From assembly GCA_046269235.1 (NCBI GenBank), contig JBJZOS010000011.1, positions 13,019 through 77,018 of the forward strand: a stretch of 64,000 nt of DNA, read 5' to 3'. The notes under the pieces are model-generated. The model was not told the DNA's origin. It did not search any database and worked only from the letters and a program-made list of their open reading frames with translations. Shown here piece after piece: positions 33,659 through 42,075 of the stretch. Position 1 is the stretch's first letter. Each line of letters begins with the position of its first letter. This stretch comes from Soonwooa sp032078105. GTDB taxonomy: Bacteria > Bacteroidota > Bacteroidia > Flavobacteriales > Weeksellaceae. Made by a program: the position numbers and the translations under genes.

Positions 33659-34387
33659 ATGAGAATTGTATCCTTGGTACCGTCGTTGACAGAGATTTTG
33701 TTTGATTTTGGATTAACTTCTAAAGAAGTTGTTGGCAGAACCAAATTCTGTATTCATCCGAAAAACAAAGTCCAAGATATCGCGATAATCGGCGGAACTA
33801 AAAATATTAACATTGAAAAAATAAAATCTCTAAATCCCGACATCATCCTGGCCAACAAAGAGGAAAATGTTAAAGAGCAAGTCGAAGAATTGATGCAAAC
33901 ACACAAAGTTATTATCACACACGTCGAGACTTTGGAAGACAATTATTACTTGCTAAAAAACCTCGGAAACTTACTTAACAAAAAAGAAGTTGCGCAACAA
34001 TTCAATCTAAAAATTCAGGAGCAATTTAATTTTGAAAAATCAAAACCCCAACTAAAAGTCGCTTATCTTATTTGGAAAGAACCTTACATGAGTATTGGTC
34101 GCGACACTTTTATACATCATATTTTACAAGAATTGGGTTTCGAAAACTACTTCGCCCATCAAAAACGTTATCCAAGTTTTGGGCTAAACGATTTGGCTAA
34201 TGCGGATGTTATTTTTCTGTCTTCAGAACCTTATCCTTTTAAAGAAAAACACGTCGAAGAACTTCAGAATATCTATCCCAACAAAATTATTAAAATCGTA
34301 GACGGCGAAGCTTTTTCTTGGTACGGCACACGAATTGCGCACATCGGCAATTATTACCAAGATCTAATAAAAAGTCTTCAACTATAG
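33659..34387 (+). CDS. Helical-backbone metal/cofactor-binding protein (BtuF-like), without signal peptide
   Basis: 242 residues of the class III substrate-binding fold used for cobalamin, heme and siderophores: MRIVSLVPSLTEILFDFGL, VGRTKFCIHP, GGTKNINIEKIKSLNPDIIL, KVAYLIWKEPYMSIGRDTFI and FLSSEPYPFKEKHV. The P-S-x-T-E-I/L and L-x-P-D-I/L-I patterns are typical. No signal peptide or lipobox precedes the domain, and the ATG begins right after the previous terminator, so it is either cytosolic or missing its export signal. No permease or ATPase gene is adjacent. Cytosolic BtuF-like proteins of this size are frequent in Bacteroidota; the ligand is unknown. Confidence 0.8.
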   Translation: MRIVSLVPSLTEILFDFGLTSKEVVGRTKFCIHPKNKVQDIAIIGGTKNINIEKIKSLNPDIILANKEENVKEQVEELMQTHKVIITHVETLEDNYYLLKNLGNLLNKKEVAQQFNLKIQEQFNFEKSKPQLKVAYLIWKEPYMSIGRDTFIHHILQELGFENYFAHQKRYPSFGLNDLANADVIFLSSEPYPFKEKHVEELQNIYPNKIIKIVDGEAFSWYGTRIAHIGNYYQDLIKSLQL

Positions 34388-34392
34388 TTGTG

Positions 34393-34848
34393 TTATAACA
34401 ATTTTCCAACTTCTTGACAAATCCATTGCAAAAGCTCTTCATCAGCTTTTGTGAAAGGATCAATATGGTGGCTGTCGATATCGATTTGACCAATGTTTTT
34501 TCCATCTTTAAAGATCGGAACAACGATTTCGGATTTTGTATCAATCGAACATGACAGATAATTATCTTGCGCATGCACATCTGGCACCACGAAAGTCTCT
34601 CCCGAGACGGCGACTTGCCCACAAATACCTTTCCCAAACGGAATCACCGTATGATCAGTTTCTGCACCAACATAAGGTCCTAAAATCAACTCTTCTTTAT
34701 CTCCATTTCTAAAATAGAAACCCGTCCAATTGTAATAGTCAATCTCTTGGTCAAGAAGTTGGCAGATTTTCAATAATTTAGAATTAACATCGGTATCTGG
34801 CGCATCTAGAATTAGGCTTGCACGTTTTTTTAATTCGTTCATTTTCAA
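34393..34848 (-). CDS. GAF-domain protein, free methionine-(R)-sulfoxide reductase-like
   Basis: 151 residues forming a single GAF domain of the YebR/fRMsr type: YYNWTGFYFRNGDKEELILG, IPFGKGICGQVAVSGETFVV, DVHAQDNYLSCSIDTKSEIV. The fRMsr enzymes use three cysteines; here Cys76 (G-I-C-G) and Cys100 (the catalytic position, 24 residues later) are kept, but the third, ten residues before Cys76, is His66. A two-cysteine mechanism could still work. It is 5 bp downstream of the 475-residue gene on the same strand, so co-transcribed, and convergent with the BtuF-like gene. Confidence 0.8.
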   Translation of the reverse strand: MKMNELKKRASLILDAPDTDVNSKLLKICQLLDQEIDYYNWTGFYFRNGDKEELILGPYVGAETDHTVIPFGKGICGQVAVSGETFVVPDVHAQDNYLSCSIDTKSEIVVPIFKDGKNIGQIDIDSHHIDPFTKADEELLQWICQEVGKLL

Positions 34849-34853
34849 TAATA

Positions 34854-36281
34854 TTAATCGATAAGACTTACCTCTTTGTAACCAAACATCCCACGATCTT
34901 TAATAATTTCGGCAACACCTTTCGGCAACTGCTCTTCCCAACCGCATTCGTGGCAATTGATTTTTTTGAGAACGTCTCTCGAATAGATTTCTAAAAACTG
35001 AGGATTGTAATCTTTGATGTCAACAATTCTCTTATTTAGTTTAAAATATTTGTAAAGTTCTTTTAGATTTGACTGGACTTTCAAGTTCTCGGAAGTTAGC
35101 AAATCGCCTGTTGTAGCATCTTTGTACGGATAAAGATACACGCGCATATCTTTTTTGAAAAACTTACCAAAAGCCTCCAAAATTCCGCCTGATAGATTTT
35201 TGTAATACTCCTCATCAAAAACATCCAAAAGGTTGTTAACGCCCATCGCAACACCAATATTCTGATTGGTATAAGCTGAAAAATACTCCACCATTCTGTA
35301 ATATTCTGAGAAGTTAGATATCATAATCGTATAACCTAACTTAGCCAAAACATCCACTCTATCTAGGAAATCTCTTTCGTCGATATCGCCGTGTGCACGT
35401 AGATTTGCAATGGTAATTTCGAAAAGAACTTGTGTATCTTCATTAGTACAGCCCACGTCTTTCAAGAACATATCGAGTCCATTGACAAACATATCGATGT
35501 TGACTTTTGTAACTGGTCTAAAGCTCCCTCTAACTGCGAAGATATTTTTCTTATAAAGAATATCTGCTGGCAGCATATTATTACCTTCAGAATTAAAAAT
35601 AACCGCATCGGTCATGCCTTTTTTCACCAATTGCAAACTCATCAATCGATTATCAACATATTCAAAACATGGACCATTAAAGTCAATCATATCGATTTCC
35701 ACACGGTCTGTCGACAATTCATCATAAAGGGAATCGATTAATCTTCTTGGGTTATCTGCATAATAAAACGCACCGTATATCAAGTTAACGCCCAAAGCAC
35801 CCAAAGTCTCTTGTTGCAAAGTTGCGTCATTGTCATTGAATTTGACATGTATAACAATCTCGTTATAATCTTCATTTTCTGACAATTGATAACGGATCCC
35901 CACCCAACCATGACCTTTCATGGTTTTATCAAAATTGATGGTTGTCACAGTATTAGCATAGGAAAAGAATTTTTTCCCTGGATTATTGTCTCGAGAAATA
36001 CGTTCTTCCACCAAGCCAACTTCATAGCGAAGCATCTTGCGAAGACGATTTTGAGTTACGTAGCGGTTTTTAGTTTCTTTTCCATATATAGCGTCACTAA
36101 AGTCTTTATCGTAAGCCGACATGGCTTTAGCGATTGTTTGTGATGCCGCCCCAGCACGGAAAAAATATCTTACTGTCTCTTGTCCCGCTCCAATTTCCGC
36201 AAAAGTTCCGTAAATTGAACTGTCTAAATTAATTGCTAAAGCTTTTTGTTTTGGTGTTAATTTTTGATGAATAACAGACAT
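34854..36281 (-). CDS. Conserved protein of unknown function (often mislabelled)
   Basis: 475 residues, soluble, no signal peptide or membrane helix. Marked blocks: LNLDSSIYGTFAEIGAGQET-like start (here AINLDSSIYGTFAEIGAGQE), RYFFRAGAASQTIAKAMSAY, GHGWVGIRYQL, ALGVNLIYGAFYYADNPRRL and a C-terminal CHECGW pair. I recognise the sequence as a widely conserved bacterial family that carries labels such as 'TonB-dependent receptor' or 'nicotinate mononucleotide adenylyltransferase', but nothing in it supports either: there is no barrel, no HxGH motif. It is followed 5 bp later by the fRMsr-like gene, so a link to redox repair is possible. Confidence 0.7.
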   Translation of the reverse strand: MSVIHQKLTPKQKALAINLDSSIYGTFAEIGAGQETVRYFFRAGAASQTIAKAMSAYDKDFSDAIYGKETKNRYVTQNRLRKMLRYEVGLVEERISRDNNPGKKFFSYANTVTTINFDKTMKGHGWVGIRYQLSENEDYNEIVIHVKFNDNDATLQQETLGALGVNLIYGAFYYADNPRRLIDSLYDELSTDRVEIDMIDFNGPCFEYVDNRLMSLQLVKKGMTDAVIFNSEGNNMLPADILYKKNIFAVRGSFRPVTKVNIDMFVNGLDMFLKDVGCTNEDTQVLFEITIANLRAHGDIDERDFLDRVDVLAKLGYTIMISNFSEYYRMVEYFSAYTNQNIGVAMGVNNLLDVFDEEYYKNLSGGILEAFGKFFKKDMRVYLYPYKDATTGDLLTSENLKVQSNLKELYKYFKLNKRIVDIKDYNPQFLEIYSRDVLKKINCHECGWEEQLPKGVAEIIKDRGMFGYKEVSLID

Positions 36282-36326
36282 GTAGAATTTTTTGTAAATT
36301 TACCAAAATAAATCCAAATCTAACGA

Positions 36327-37091
36327 ATGCGGCTTAAATTTTTAGGCACCGGAACTTCCCAAGGAATCCCTATTATAGGCAGTCACCATCCTGTCTGTTT
36401 ATCAACAAATCCCAAGGATAAACGCCTTCGCGCGTCAGTTATTATCACACTTGATAATGACAAAAAAATCCTTATTGATTGTGGTCCAGATTTTCGACAA
36501 CAAATGCTCGCAAATCACGAAGAACAAGTAGATGCCGTACTTATTACGCATGAACATAATGATCATGTAATCGGGTTGGATGATCTACGCCCTCTCATTT
36601 TTAAAAATAAAATGGAAATGCCACTCTACTGTCTTGAGCGCGTTGGTAAAGAGATTAAATTCCGTTTTCCGTATGCCTTTGCTGAAGAAAAGTATCCTGG
36701 TTCGCCATCGTTCATCATAGAAAGAGCAACAGAGCATTTCGAAGTCTTTGGAGAAGACATTACAAGTATTGATGTAATGCATTCTGCATTGCCAATTTTG
36801 GGCTACAAACTTAGAAATATGGCTTATGTAACAGATGCTAATCACATTTCTGATATCGAAAAAGAAAAACTCAAAAATCTTGATTTTTTCATTATTAACT
36901 GTCTTCGTAAGGAACAGCCGCATCATTCGCACTTTATACTTCCTGAAGTTTTAGAATTAGTGAAAGAATTAAAACCCAAAATGACCTATTTGACACATAT
37001 TTCTCATCTTTTAGGTTTTCATGATGATTTGGTAGCCGAACTTCCATCACATATTCAGCCAGCTTATGATGGTTTGGAAATAGAATTTTAA
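36327..37091 (+). CDS. Metallo-beta-lactamase fold hydrolase (PhnP/RNase Z-like)
   Basis: 254 residues. The dinuclear metal site is complete: THEHNDHVIGLDDLRPL with His75, His77, Asp79, His80, the later His in DVMHSALPILGYKL, Asp in YVTDANHI and His in LTHISHLLGFHDDL. The start MRLKFLGTGTSQGIPIIGSH is typical of the PhnP/cAMP-phosphodiesterase-like MBL group (phosphoribosyl cyclic phosphodiesterase in phn operons). There is no phosphonate gene nearby, so the natural substrate is open. Divergent from the 475-residue gene, with 45 bp between start codons. Confidence 0.88.
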   Translation: MRLKFLGTGTSQGIPIIGSHHPVCLSTNPKDKRLRASVIITLDNDKKILIDCGPDFRQQMLANHEEQVDAVLITHEHNDHVIGLDDLRPLIFKNKMEMPLYCLERVGKEIKFRFPYAFAEEKYPGSPSFIIERATEHFEVFGEDITSIDVMHSALPILGYKLRNMAYVTDANHISDIEKEKLKNLDFFIINCLRKEQPHHSHFILPEVLELVKELKPKMTYLTHISHLLGFHDDLVAELPSHIQPAYDGLEIEF

Positions 37092-37150
37092 ATTTTTGAA
37101 ATTGATTTTCAAACAAATAGAATTTCATAATTAAAAAAACAAGGAAAACA

Positions 37151-37181
37151 TTTTTACTAAAACGAAATATTTGTATATTTG
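37151..37181 (+). promoter_or_regulatory. Promoter of tRNA-Leu
   Basis: TTTT (37151-37154), 19-bp spacer, TATATTTG (37174-37181), 16 bp before the tRNA 5' end. Confidence 0.6.
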
Positions 37182-37197
37182 CACACCTCAATACAAC

Positions 37198-37277
37198 GCT
37201 CGGATGGCGGAATTGGTAGACGCGCACGACTCAAACTCGTGTTCCTAGGAGTGTGGGTTCGATTCCCACTCCGAGTA
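37198..37277 (+). tRNA. tRNA-Leu(CAA)
   Basis: A class II tRNA cloverleaf can be folded: acceptor 37198-37204 with 37270-37276 (one G-T pair at the end), D stem GCG/CGC, anticodon stem CACGA/TCGTG with loop CTCAAAC (anticodon CAA, reading TTG), an 11-nt variable arm and T stem GTGGG/CCCAC with TTCGATT loop. The discriminator base is A; CCA is not encoded (ACTA follows). The long variable arm and anticodon agree with leucine. Confidence 0.95.
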
Positions 37278-37280
37278 CTA

Positions 37281-37311
37281 AAAGCAAGCATTTTTAATGT
37301 TTGCTTTTTTT
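37281..37311 (+). terminator. Terminator after tRNA-Leu
   Basis: A 10-bp stem with one G-T pair (37281-37290 with 37298-37307), followed by T's. Confidence 0.85.
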
Positions 37312-37341
37312 GTTTTTACACCTAAAACGCTTTTACAAGTT

Positions 37342-39072
37342 CTAGGTGTAAGAATTTAATTTAAACCAAAAACGACTACCCGCACCTATTTCGCTTTCTA
37401 CGAAGATTGTTCCACCTTGGGCTTCAACAAATTGTTTGCTGATGGTAAGTCCGAGACCTGTTCCCTCTTTTCGAGTTCCTGGAATTCGGAAATATCGATC
37501 GAATATTTTTTCTTGATATTCCTTTTCGATGCCGCGACCTTGATCTTTAACAGCAAACACAATTTTTTCACTTTCAGGATACACCTCAACGGTGACTTTC
37601 GAATTTTCATGCGAGTAACGTATTGCATTTGACAAAAGATTATTAAGCACCCAGGAGGTTTTTTCGCTGTCCGCCGCAACAAAGTCCGCATCATTAGAAA
37701 GCTTAACTTGGATATCGATTTGCTTTTGTTCGGCCGCAGCTTTATTTGCCATTATCGCATAATCAACAATTTCTGCAACGCTGGATTTTTTGATATTCAG
37801 TTGCATTACACCACTTTCGACCTGTGTAATGTTAAGCAACTCTGATGTAATTTTTAACAAACGCTGTGTATCTTCTTTGATGCCGTCAACAAGATTTTTT
37901 TGTTCAGCATTTAATTCGCCAATTCTATTATTTTCTAAAAGTTGCAATCCCATTTTAATGGAAGAAATTGGTGTTTTGAACTCATGCGAAACGGTCCCCA
38001 TAAAGTTGGTTTTAGCAAGATCTAACTCTTTGAAAGGCGTAATATTTTTTAACATTATTACTTGTCCAATAAACTGTGAATCGCTCTCCCCAGTTGGTAT
38101 AATGTTGATGTCGATAACTTCTTTTTCAAAATAGCTTTCTTTAGCATCTGCATAGATTTTCATCGGCTCTTCGTTAGGATTAATCGGTGTACCAGCAATA
38201 ATCTCTTTAATCATTTCACGAATTAAATCGTTATTAATAGCGACATCCTGAATTTGTTTTCCGACAAGTTGTTCTCTTTTTAAACCCGAAATTTTTAAGG
38301 CTTCATCATTTACAAAAAGGACGATTTTATGCTCATCAATTCCGATGACAGGATCGTGCATATTGTCGATAAGCGTCTCTATACGACGTTTTCCTTTGAT
38401 GATACGATCGAGTTTACTTTCAGAGTAAGCCTGAATTTTTTCCGCCATAATGTTAAAAGATCGCGCTAACTCTCCAAATTCGCTATGGCTCTCAAAATGG
38501 ACACGTTCTTTATAATTTTGATTTGCAATTTGCTTAATACTGTTCGACAATTCTTGGATTGGATTTGCAATATTAGCTGGTAAATTAATTAATAAGATAA
38601 ATGCTAAAAGAAAACACAAAGTCCCAACCACCGACACGACTGTAATGGCATTGTGCGCCGTGGTGTCTGCTATGCTACTTTTATGTTCGATAGCCTCCAT
38701 GTTAAGCCGCATTAGTTCTGCAATATCTTTCCTTATTGAGGAAATAATCTGCTGATTTTCTGGTTCTTTTTTTAATAATTGAAAATGCTTAGCAACATTT
38801 TCTGTAGCTTCTTTTTCGCCAAGTTCTGTTACATTTTTTTGTTGTTTCTGGAGGTGTTTTTGAAAGGTCGAAAATGCCATTGGATCGGACTTAACATCTT
38901 CCAAAGTCAGCAACATATTACGAGAATACAACAAGGTATTGTAATTGGCCATCAATATATTATTGGTGTCGCGTTTTAACTGATTGATGTACCATCCACT
39001 AACGACAGAAAGTACAATAATCATCAAAAAAAGGAAACCTACACCAAAGGTTAATTTTGTTTTTATTTTCAT
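37342..39072 (-). CDS. Sensor histidine kinase (HAMP-PAS-HisKA-HATPase), kdp-linked
   Basis: 576 residues. Two membrane helices (about 9-29 and 142-164) flank a small periplasmic domain of about 110 residues, followed by HAMP (165-215), PAS (228-340), the dimerisation domain with phospho-acceptor His363 in GTVSHEFKTPISS, and an ATPase domain with the N box NLLSNAIRYS, G1 DQGRGIE and G2 GTGLGLTIS. It is the last gene of the kdp cluster, 24 bp after the truncated kdpD, which lacks a kinase. The likely partner is the sigma-54-type regulator at 46544-47884. The periplasmic domain makes it a stimulus sensor in its own right. Confidence 0.9.
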   Translation of the reverse strand: MKIKTKLTFGVGFLFLMIIVLSVVSGWYINQLKRDTNNILMANYNTLLYSRNMLLTLEDVKSDPMAFSTFQKHLQKQQKNVTELGEKEATENVAKHFQLLKKEPENQQIISSIRKDIAELMRLNMEAIEHKSSIADTTAHNAITVVSVVGTLCFLLAFILLINLPANIANPIQELSNSIKQIANQNYKERVHFESHSEFGELARSFNIMAEKIQAYSESKLDRIIKGKRRIETLIDNMHDPVIGIDEHKIVLFVNDEALKISGLKREQLVGKQIQDVAINNDLIREMIKEIIAGTPINPNEEPMKIYADAKESYFEKEVIDINIIPTGESDSQFIGQVIMLKNITPFKELDLAKTNFMGTVSHEFKTPISSIKMGLQLLENNRIGELNAEQKNLVDGIKEDTQRLLKITSELLNITQVESGVMQLNIKKSSVAEIVDYAIMANKAAAEQKQIDIQVKLSNDADFVAADSEKTSWVLNNLLSNAIRYSHENSKVTVEVYPESEKIVFAVKDQGRGIEKEYQEKIFDRYFRIPGTRKEGTGLGLTISKQFVEAQGGTIFVESEIGAGSRFWFKLNSYT

Positions 39073-39096
39073 CTCAAATTGCGTGTCTGTGGTATA

Positions 39097-40221
39097 TTAG
39101 CTAAGAATTACCAAGTCTATTTTTTCTTTTTCTAAACGGTTAAGAAGGCTATTAAAAGTATCGGTTGCCAACACGATTTTCCAAAGTTTAAGCCTTGGTT
39201 TCCCGATGCATACAGTTGTAATCTTGCGCTGGTCACACTGTTCGATAATACTTTTGGTTACATTAGAAGCCTCCACTTTTATAATTTCGGCGCCCAATTC
39301 TGTCGCTAATTTAAAATTATTAATTAAATGTCGTTGCTTATCCAAAGCTATTTTATCAGCACTTTCTTTCGGAATTTGTACATACAATACAAACCATTTG
39401 CTGTTATAATAATTTGCTAAACGAGCTGTTTTTCTGATAACATTTTTCGCGGTTTTTTCGTTGGAACTTATACAAGCCAAAAATTTTTCTTTCTTAGTAT
39501 TTTTTGGTAATACAACTTCTGTTTCAACTTTTCGTTGTACTTGCGATGCGACTTCTTTCAGCGCCAATTCGCGAAGTTGCAGAATATGTTCGGATTTAAA
39601 AAAGTTAGTTAACGCAGACTGAATTTTGGTTTGATCATAAATCTTGCCCTGAGTCAATCGACTAATCAACTCTTCGGCAGTTAAATCGATATTAACAACC
39701 TCATCAGCCTGCGCTAAAACACTATCAGGAATTCTTTCTTTAACCTCTACACCTGTAATCTGCCGAACTTCTTCATTAAGACTTTCGATATGTTGAATAT
39801 TAACCGCGCTTATCACGTTAATACCAGCATCCAAAATATCCATCACATCTTGCCAGCGTTTTTCGTTTTTGCTACCTTCGATATTGGTATGCGCCAACTC
39901 ATCAACAATAACCACTTCGGGATGCATATTGATTACCGTTGCAACATCCAACTCTTCCAACTCTTTGCCTTTATAGAATAATTTGCGACGTGCAATCATC
40001 GGAAGACCTTCGAGTAATGCATGGGTTTCTTTACGATTATGAGTCTCGATGTACGCAATTTTGACATCAATGTTGTTAGTTAAAAGACTATGCGCCTCTT
40101 GAAGCATACGGTAGGTTTTTCCAACGCCAGCACTCATCCCGATGTAGATTTTGAATTTTCCACGGCGAGATTTTTTAATGAGATCTAGAAATTCTTCTGC
40201 AGATTTGCGTGTTTCCTCCAT
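39097..40221 (-). CDS. kdpD: Truncated KdpD sensor protein (KdpD and Usp domains only)
   Basis: 374 residues. The N-terminal KdpD domain (about 20-230) has a Walker A-like GMSAGVGKT (28-36), Walker B VVIVDELAHTN (Asp107), and AVNIQHIESLNEEV with IPDSVLAQADEVVNIDLT. A Usp domain follows (about 245-374). The four membrane helices, GAF and kinase domains of full-length KdpD (about 900 residues) are absent, and the stop is clean, so this is a natural split form rather than a decayed one. In E. coli this region binds ATP and c-di-AMP-type signals have been shown for the Usp domain of Gram-positive KdpD. It probably tunes the neighbouring kinase or the pump. Confidence 0.9.
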   Translation of the reverse strand: MEETRKSAEEFLDLIKKSRRGKFKIYIGMSAGVGKTYRMLQEAHSLLTNNIDVKIAYIETHNRKETHALLEGLPMIARRKLFYKGKELEELDVATVINMHPEVVIVDELAHTNIEGSKNEKRWQDVMDILDAGINVISAVNIQHIESLNEEVRQITGVEVKERIPDSVLAQADEVVNIDLTAEELISRLTQGKIYDQTKIQSALTNFFKSEHILQLRELALKEVASQVQRKVETEVVLPKNTKKEKFLACISSNEKTAKNVIRKTARLANYYNSKWFVLYVQIPKESADKIALDKQRHLINNFKLATELGAEIIKVEASNVTKSIIEQCDQRKITTVCIGKPRLKLWKIVLATDTFNSLLNRLEKEKIDLVILS

Positions 40222-40284
40222 GTTATGTTTAATTCTAATCGAATAGTATAAGTTACTTAAAATTAAATAAAACGATTATTTCCA

Positions 40285-41367
40285 TTAAAAACTGACTGCC
40301 AGAGATGTCGTTACAAAATAGTTATTAGGAACCAACTGGTTATCTTTTTCAAAAATTCTATCTTTCGATGATAAGCCGCGGGCTTCAACACGCCACATTA
40401 CATTATCTAGGATTTTGTAATCGTAATTGATTGAATATCCAAAAGTTTGGAATCCGTTTTTAGTTTCCGTAGGAATCATCACGCCATTTTTATCATTATA
40501 ATATTCTAATCTTGCACTTAGTCTGCTTTTTTCATTGGGTGTAAAATGTGCCATCATCACAGGCGAATACCAGCAATTATATTGGCTACTGGCTTTTTCT
40601 TTCTGTTCTACACCAATGTCGAATCCAGCTAATAATGCCCATTTTTCGTTTAATTGAAAATTGGCATAAAGGTCATGAAAATAACGCATCTGGCGAAGAC
40701 TATCAGTTTTATCATTACCAATAAAAGAGCTACTATTAATACTTATTTTATCATTGAATTTATAAGTCAATTGATGACCAAAGGAAATGGAGTTATTGCC
40801 ATCTACTTTTTGGATCCTTTGCCAACCATTAAGCACCAATCCGGCAAGATACAATTTGCCGTTATCCGAGGTGTAAGATACGCGCGCACCAGTCTCAAAA
40901 TAAGGCGAATTTTCGGCTGCGATACTTCTTGTTAAAGTCCAACAATCGGTTCCAATAGCGCTTTCCCAACCGATATGAGAAGGTAAAATCCCTGCATCTA
41001 ACCAGATATCTTTGGATTTTGACAACTTAACTCCAATGTTAGCTTCGTAGATATTTTTAAGTACACCTGACTCTGCAGCATAATTCGCATTCATGTAAGT
41101 ACCCGTGCCCAAAGCGATGTTAGCTCGTACATTCTCTTTGTTGTATGACGCTTTTATTATACCGATATTAAGATTAACCTCATTATGACGCTGAAATGCG
41201 TACATAAAATTGGGACGATTGTGATGACTTGGATTTCCGAAATCGTAGCTATAATAGACATCAGCATATCCACTGATTTTTAAAGGAGATTCTTGTTTCA
41301 AAGAATCAATTTGCGCATAAGACATTGTAGTAAATAATGTCATAATGCCGAAGAAAAGTTTTTTCAT
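40285..41367 (-). CDS. Outer-membrane porin (BBP2/OmpL-like)
   Basis: 360 residues from ATG 41367 (MKKLFFGIMTLFTTMSYA|Q signal peptide); an in-frame TTG 24 bp upstream is less likely. The mature protein is a beta-barrel rich in alternating strands with a terminal aromatic strand (NNYFVTTSLAVSF) and ISGYADVYYSYDFGNPSHHN near the start, as in the putative beta-barrel porin-2 family. It lies within the kdp operon, between kdpC and kdpD on the same strand, so it probably provides an outer-membrane route for potassium under the same control. Selectivity is not deducible. Confidence 0.82.
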   Translation of the reverse strand: MKKLFFGIMTLFTTMSYAQIDSLKQESPLKISGYADVYYSYDFGNPSHHNRPNFMYAFQRHNEVNLNIGIIKASYNKENVRANIALGTGTYMNANYAAESGVLKNIYEANIGVKLSKSKDIWLDAGILPSHIGWESAIGTDCWTLTRSIAAENSPYFETGARVSYTSDNGKLYLAGLVLNGWQRIQKVDGNNSISFGHQLTYKFNDKISINSSSFIGNDKTDSLRQMRYFHDLYANFQLNEKWALLAGFDIGVEQKEKASSQYNCWYSPVMMAHFTPNEKSRLSARLEYYNDKNGVMIPTETKNGFQTFGYSINYDYKILDNVMWRVEARGLSSKDRIFEKDNQLVPNNYFVTTSLAVSF

Positions 41368-41480
41368 TGTTTTGAAGAAATTTTCCGGCAAGCCTTACAA
41401 CTTGCCGAAAAACAAAATATAAATTAATAAATATGGATTCTTTAGAAATTGACGAATAATAGTCATCCGTCAATCATCAT

Positions 41481-42041
41481 TTAACGTAATTGATCTAGCG
41501 CGATATTGAGCTTCAACACATTAATTTTTTCGGGTCCAAAAAGTCCTAATGCAGGTTTTTCGGTTTCAGTTTTTATTAGATCTAAAACTTTAGTTTCAGA
41601 AAGTTGACGACGACTCGCAATTCTTTTAGCTTGTACCTCTGCTGCTTTTACAGAAATATGAGGATCTAGTCCTGATCCACTCGCTGTAATCATATCCACT
41701 GGGATGTCTTGTTTTGCAATACCAGGATTGTGTTTCTGAAAATTCTCAATTCTCGCTTCTACCTCTTTAAGATATTCTGGATTGGTTGCTCCTTTGTTAC
41801 TAGCGCCAGAACCTGCTGCATTGTAATCTACAGCTGATGGTCTCGACCAAAAGTAATTGTCGTTATCAAATTTTTGTCCCACATTCGAGTAGTATTTTTT
41901 GCCTTGATAAGTTACAATTTCACCTTTTCCTTGGTTAGGACTCAACTGCGCAATTCCCCACATCAAAGCTGGATAAGCAACAGCCAAAACAAGTATCAAA
42001 GCTAAACTCATACGCAAGGCTGGTAATATATTATTTTTCAT
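41481..42041 (-). CDS. kdpC: Potassium-transporting ATPase subunit C
   Basis: 186 residues. One N-terminal membrane helix (about 9-31) and a periplasmic domain with the family blocks SRPSAVDYNAAGSGASN, MITASGSGLDPHISVKAAEV and QAKRIASRR. KdpC is required for assembly and activity of the KdpFABC pump. It follows kdpB by 34 bp. All conserved segments are present. Confidence 0.95.
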   Translation of the reverse strand: MKNNILPALRMSLALILVLAVAYPALMWGIAQLSPNQGKGEIVTYQGKKYYSNVGQKFDNDNYFWSRPSAVDYNAAGSGASNKGATNPEYLKEVEARIENFQKHNPGIAKQDIPVDMITASGSGLDPHISVKAAEVQAKRIASRRQLSETKVLDLIKTETEKPALGLFGPEKINVLKLNIALDQLR

Positions 42042-42075
42042 TTTTTTTAAATTTTAAATAACAACAAGTCAATGA

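Noticed and set aside
37318..37349. Inverted repeat ACACCTA / TAGGTGT at the end of the histidine kinase gene
   Set aside because: It has no T-run on the minus strand and overlaps the stop codon; not convincing as a terminator.
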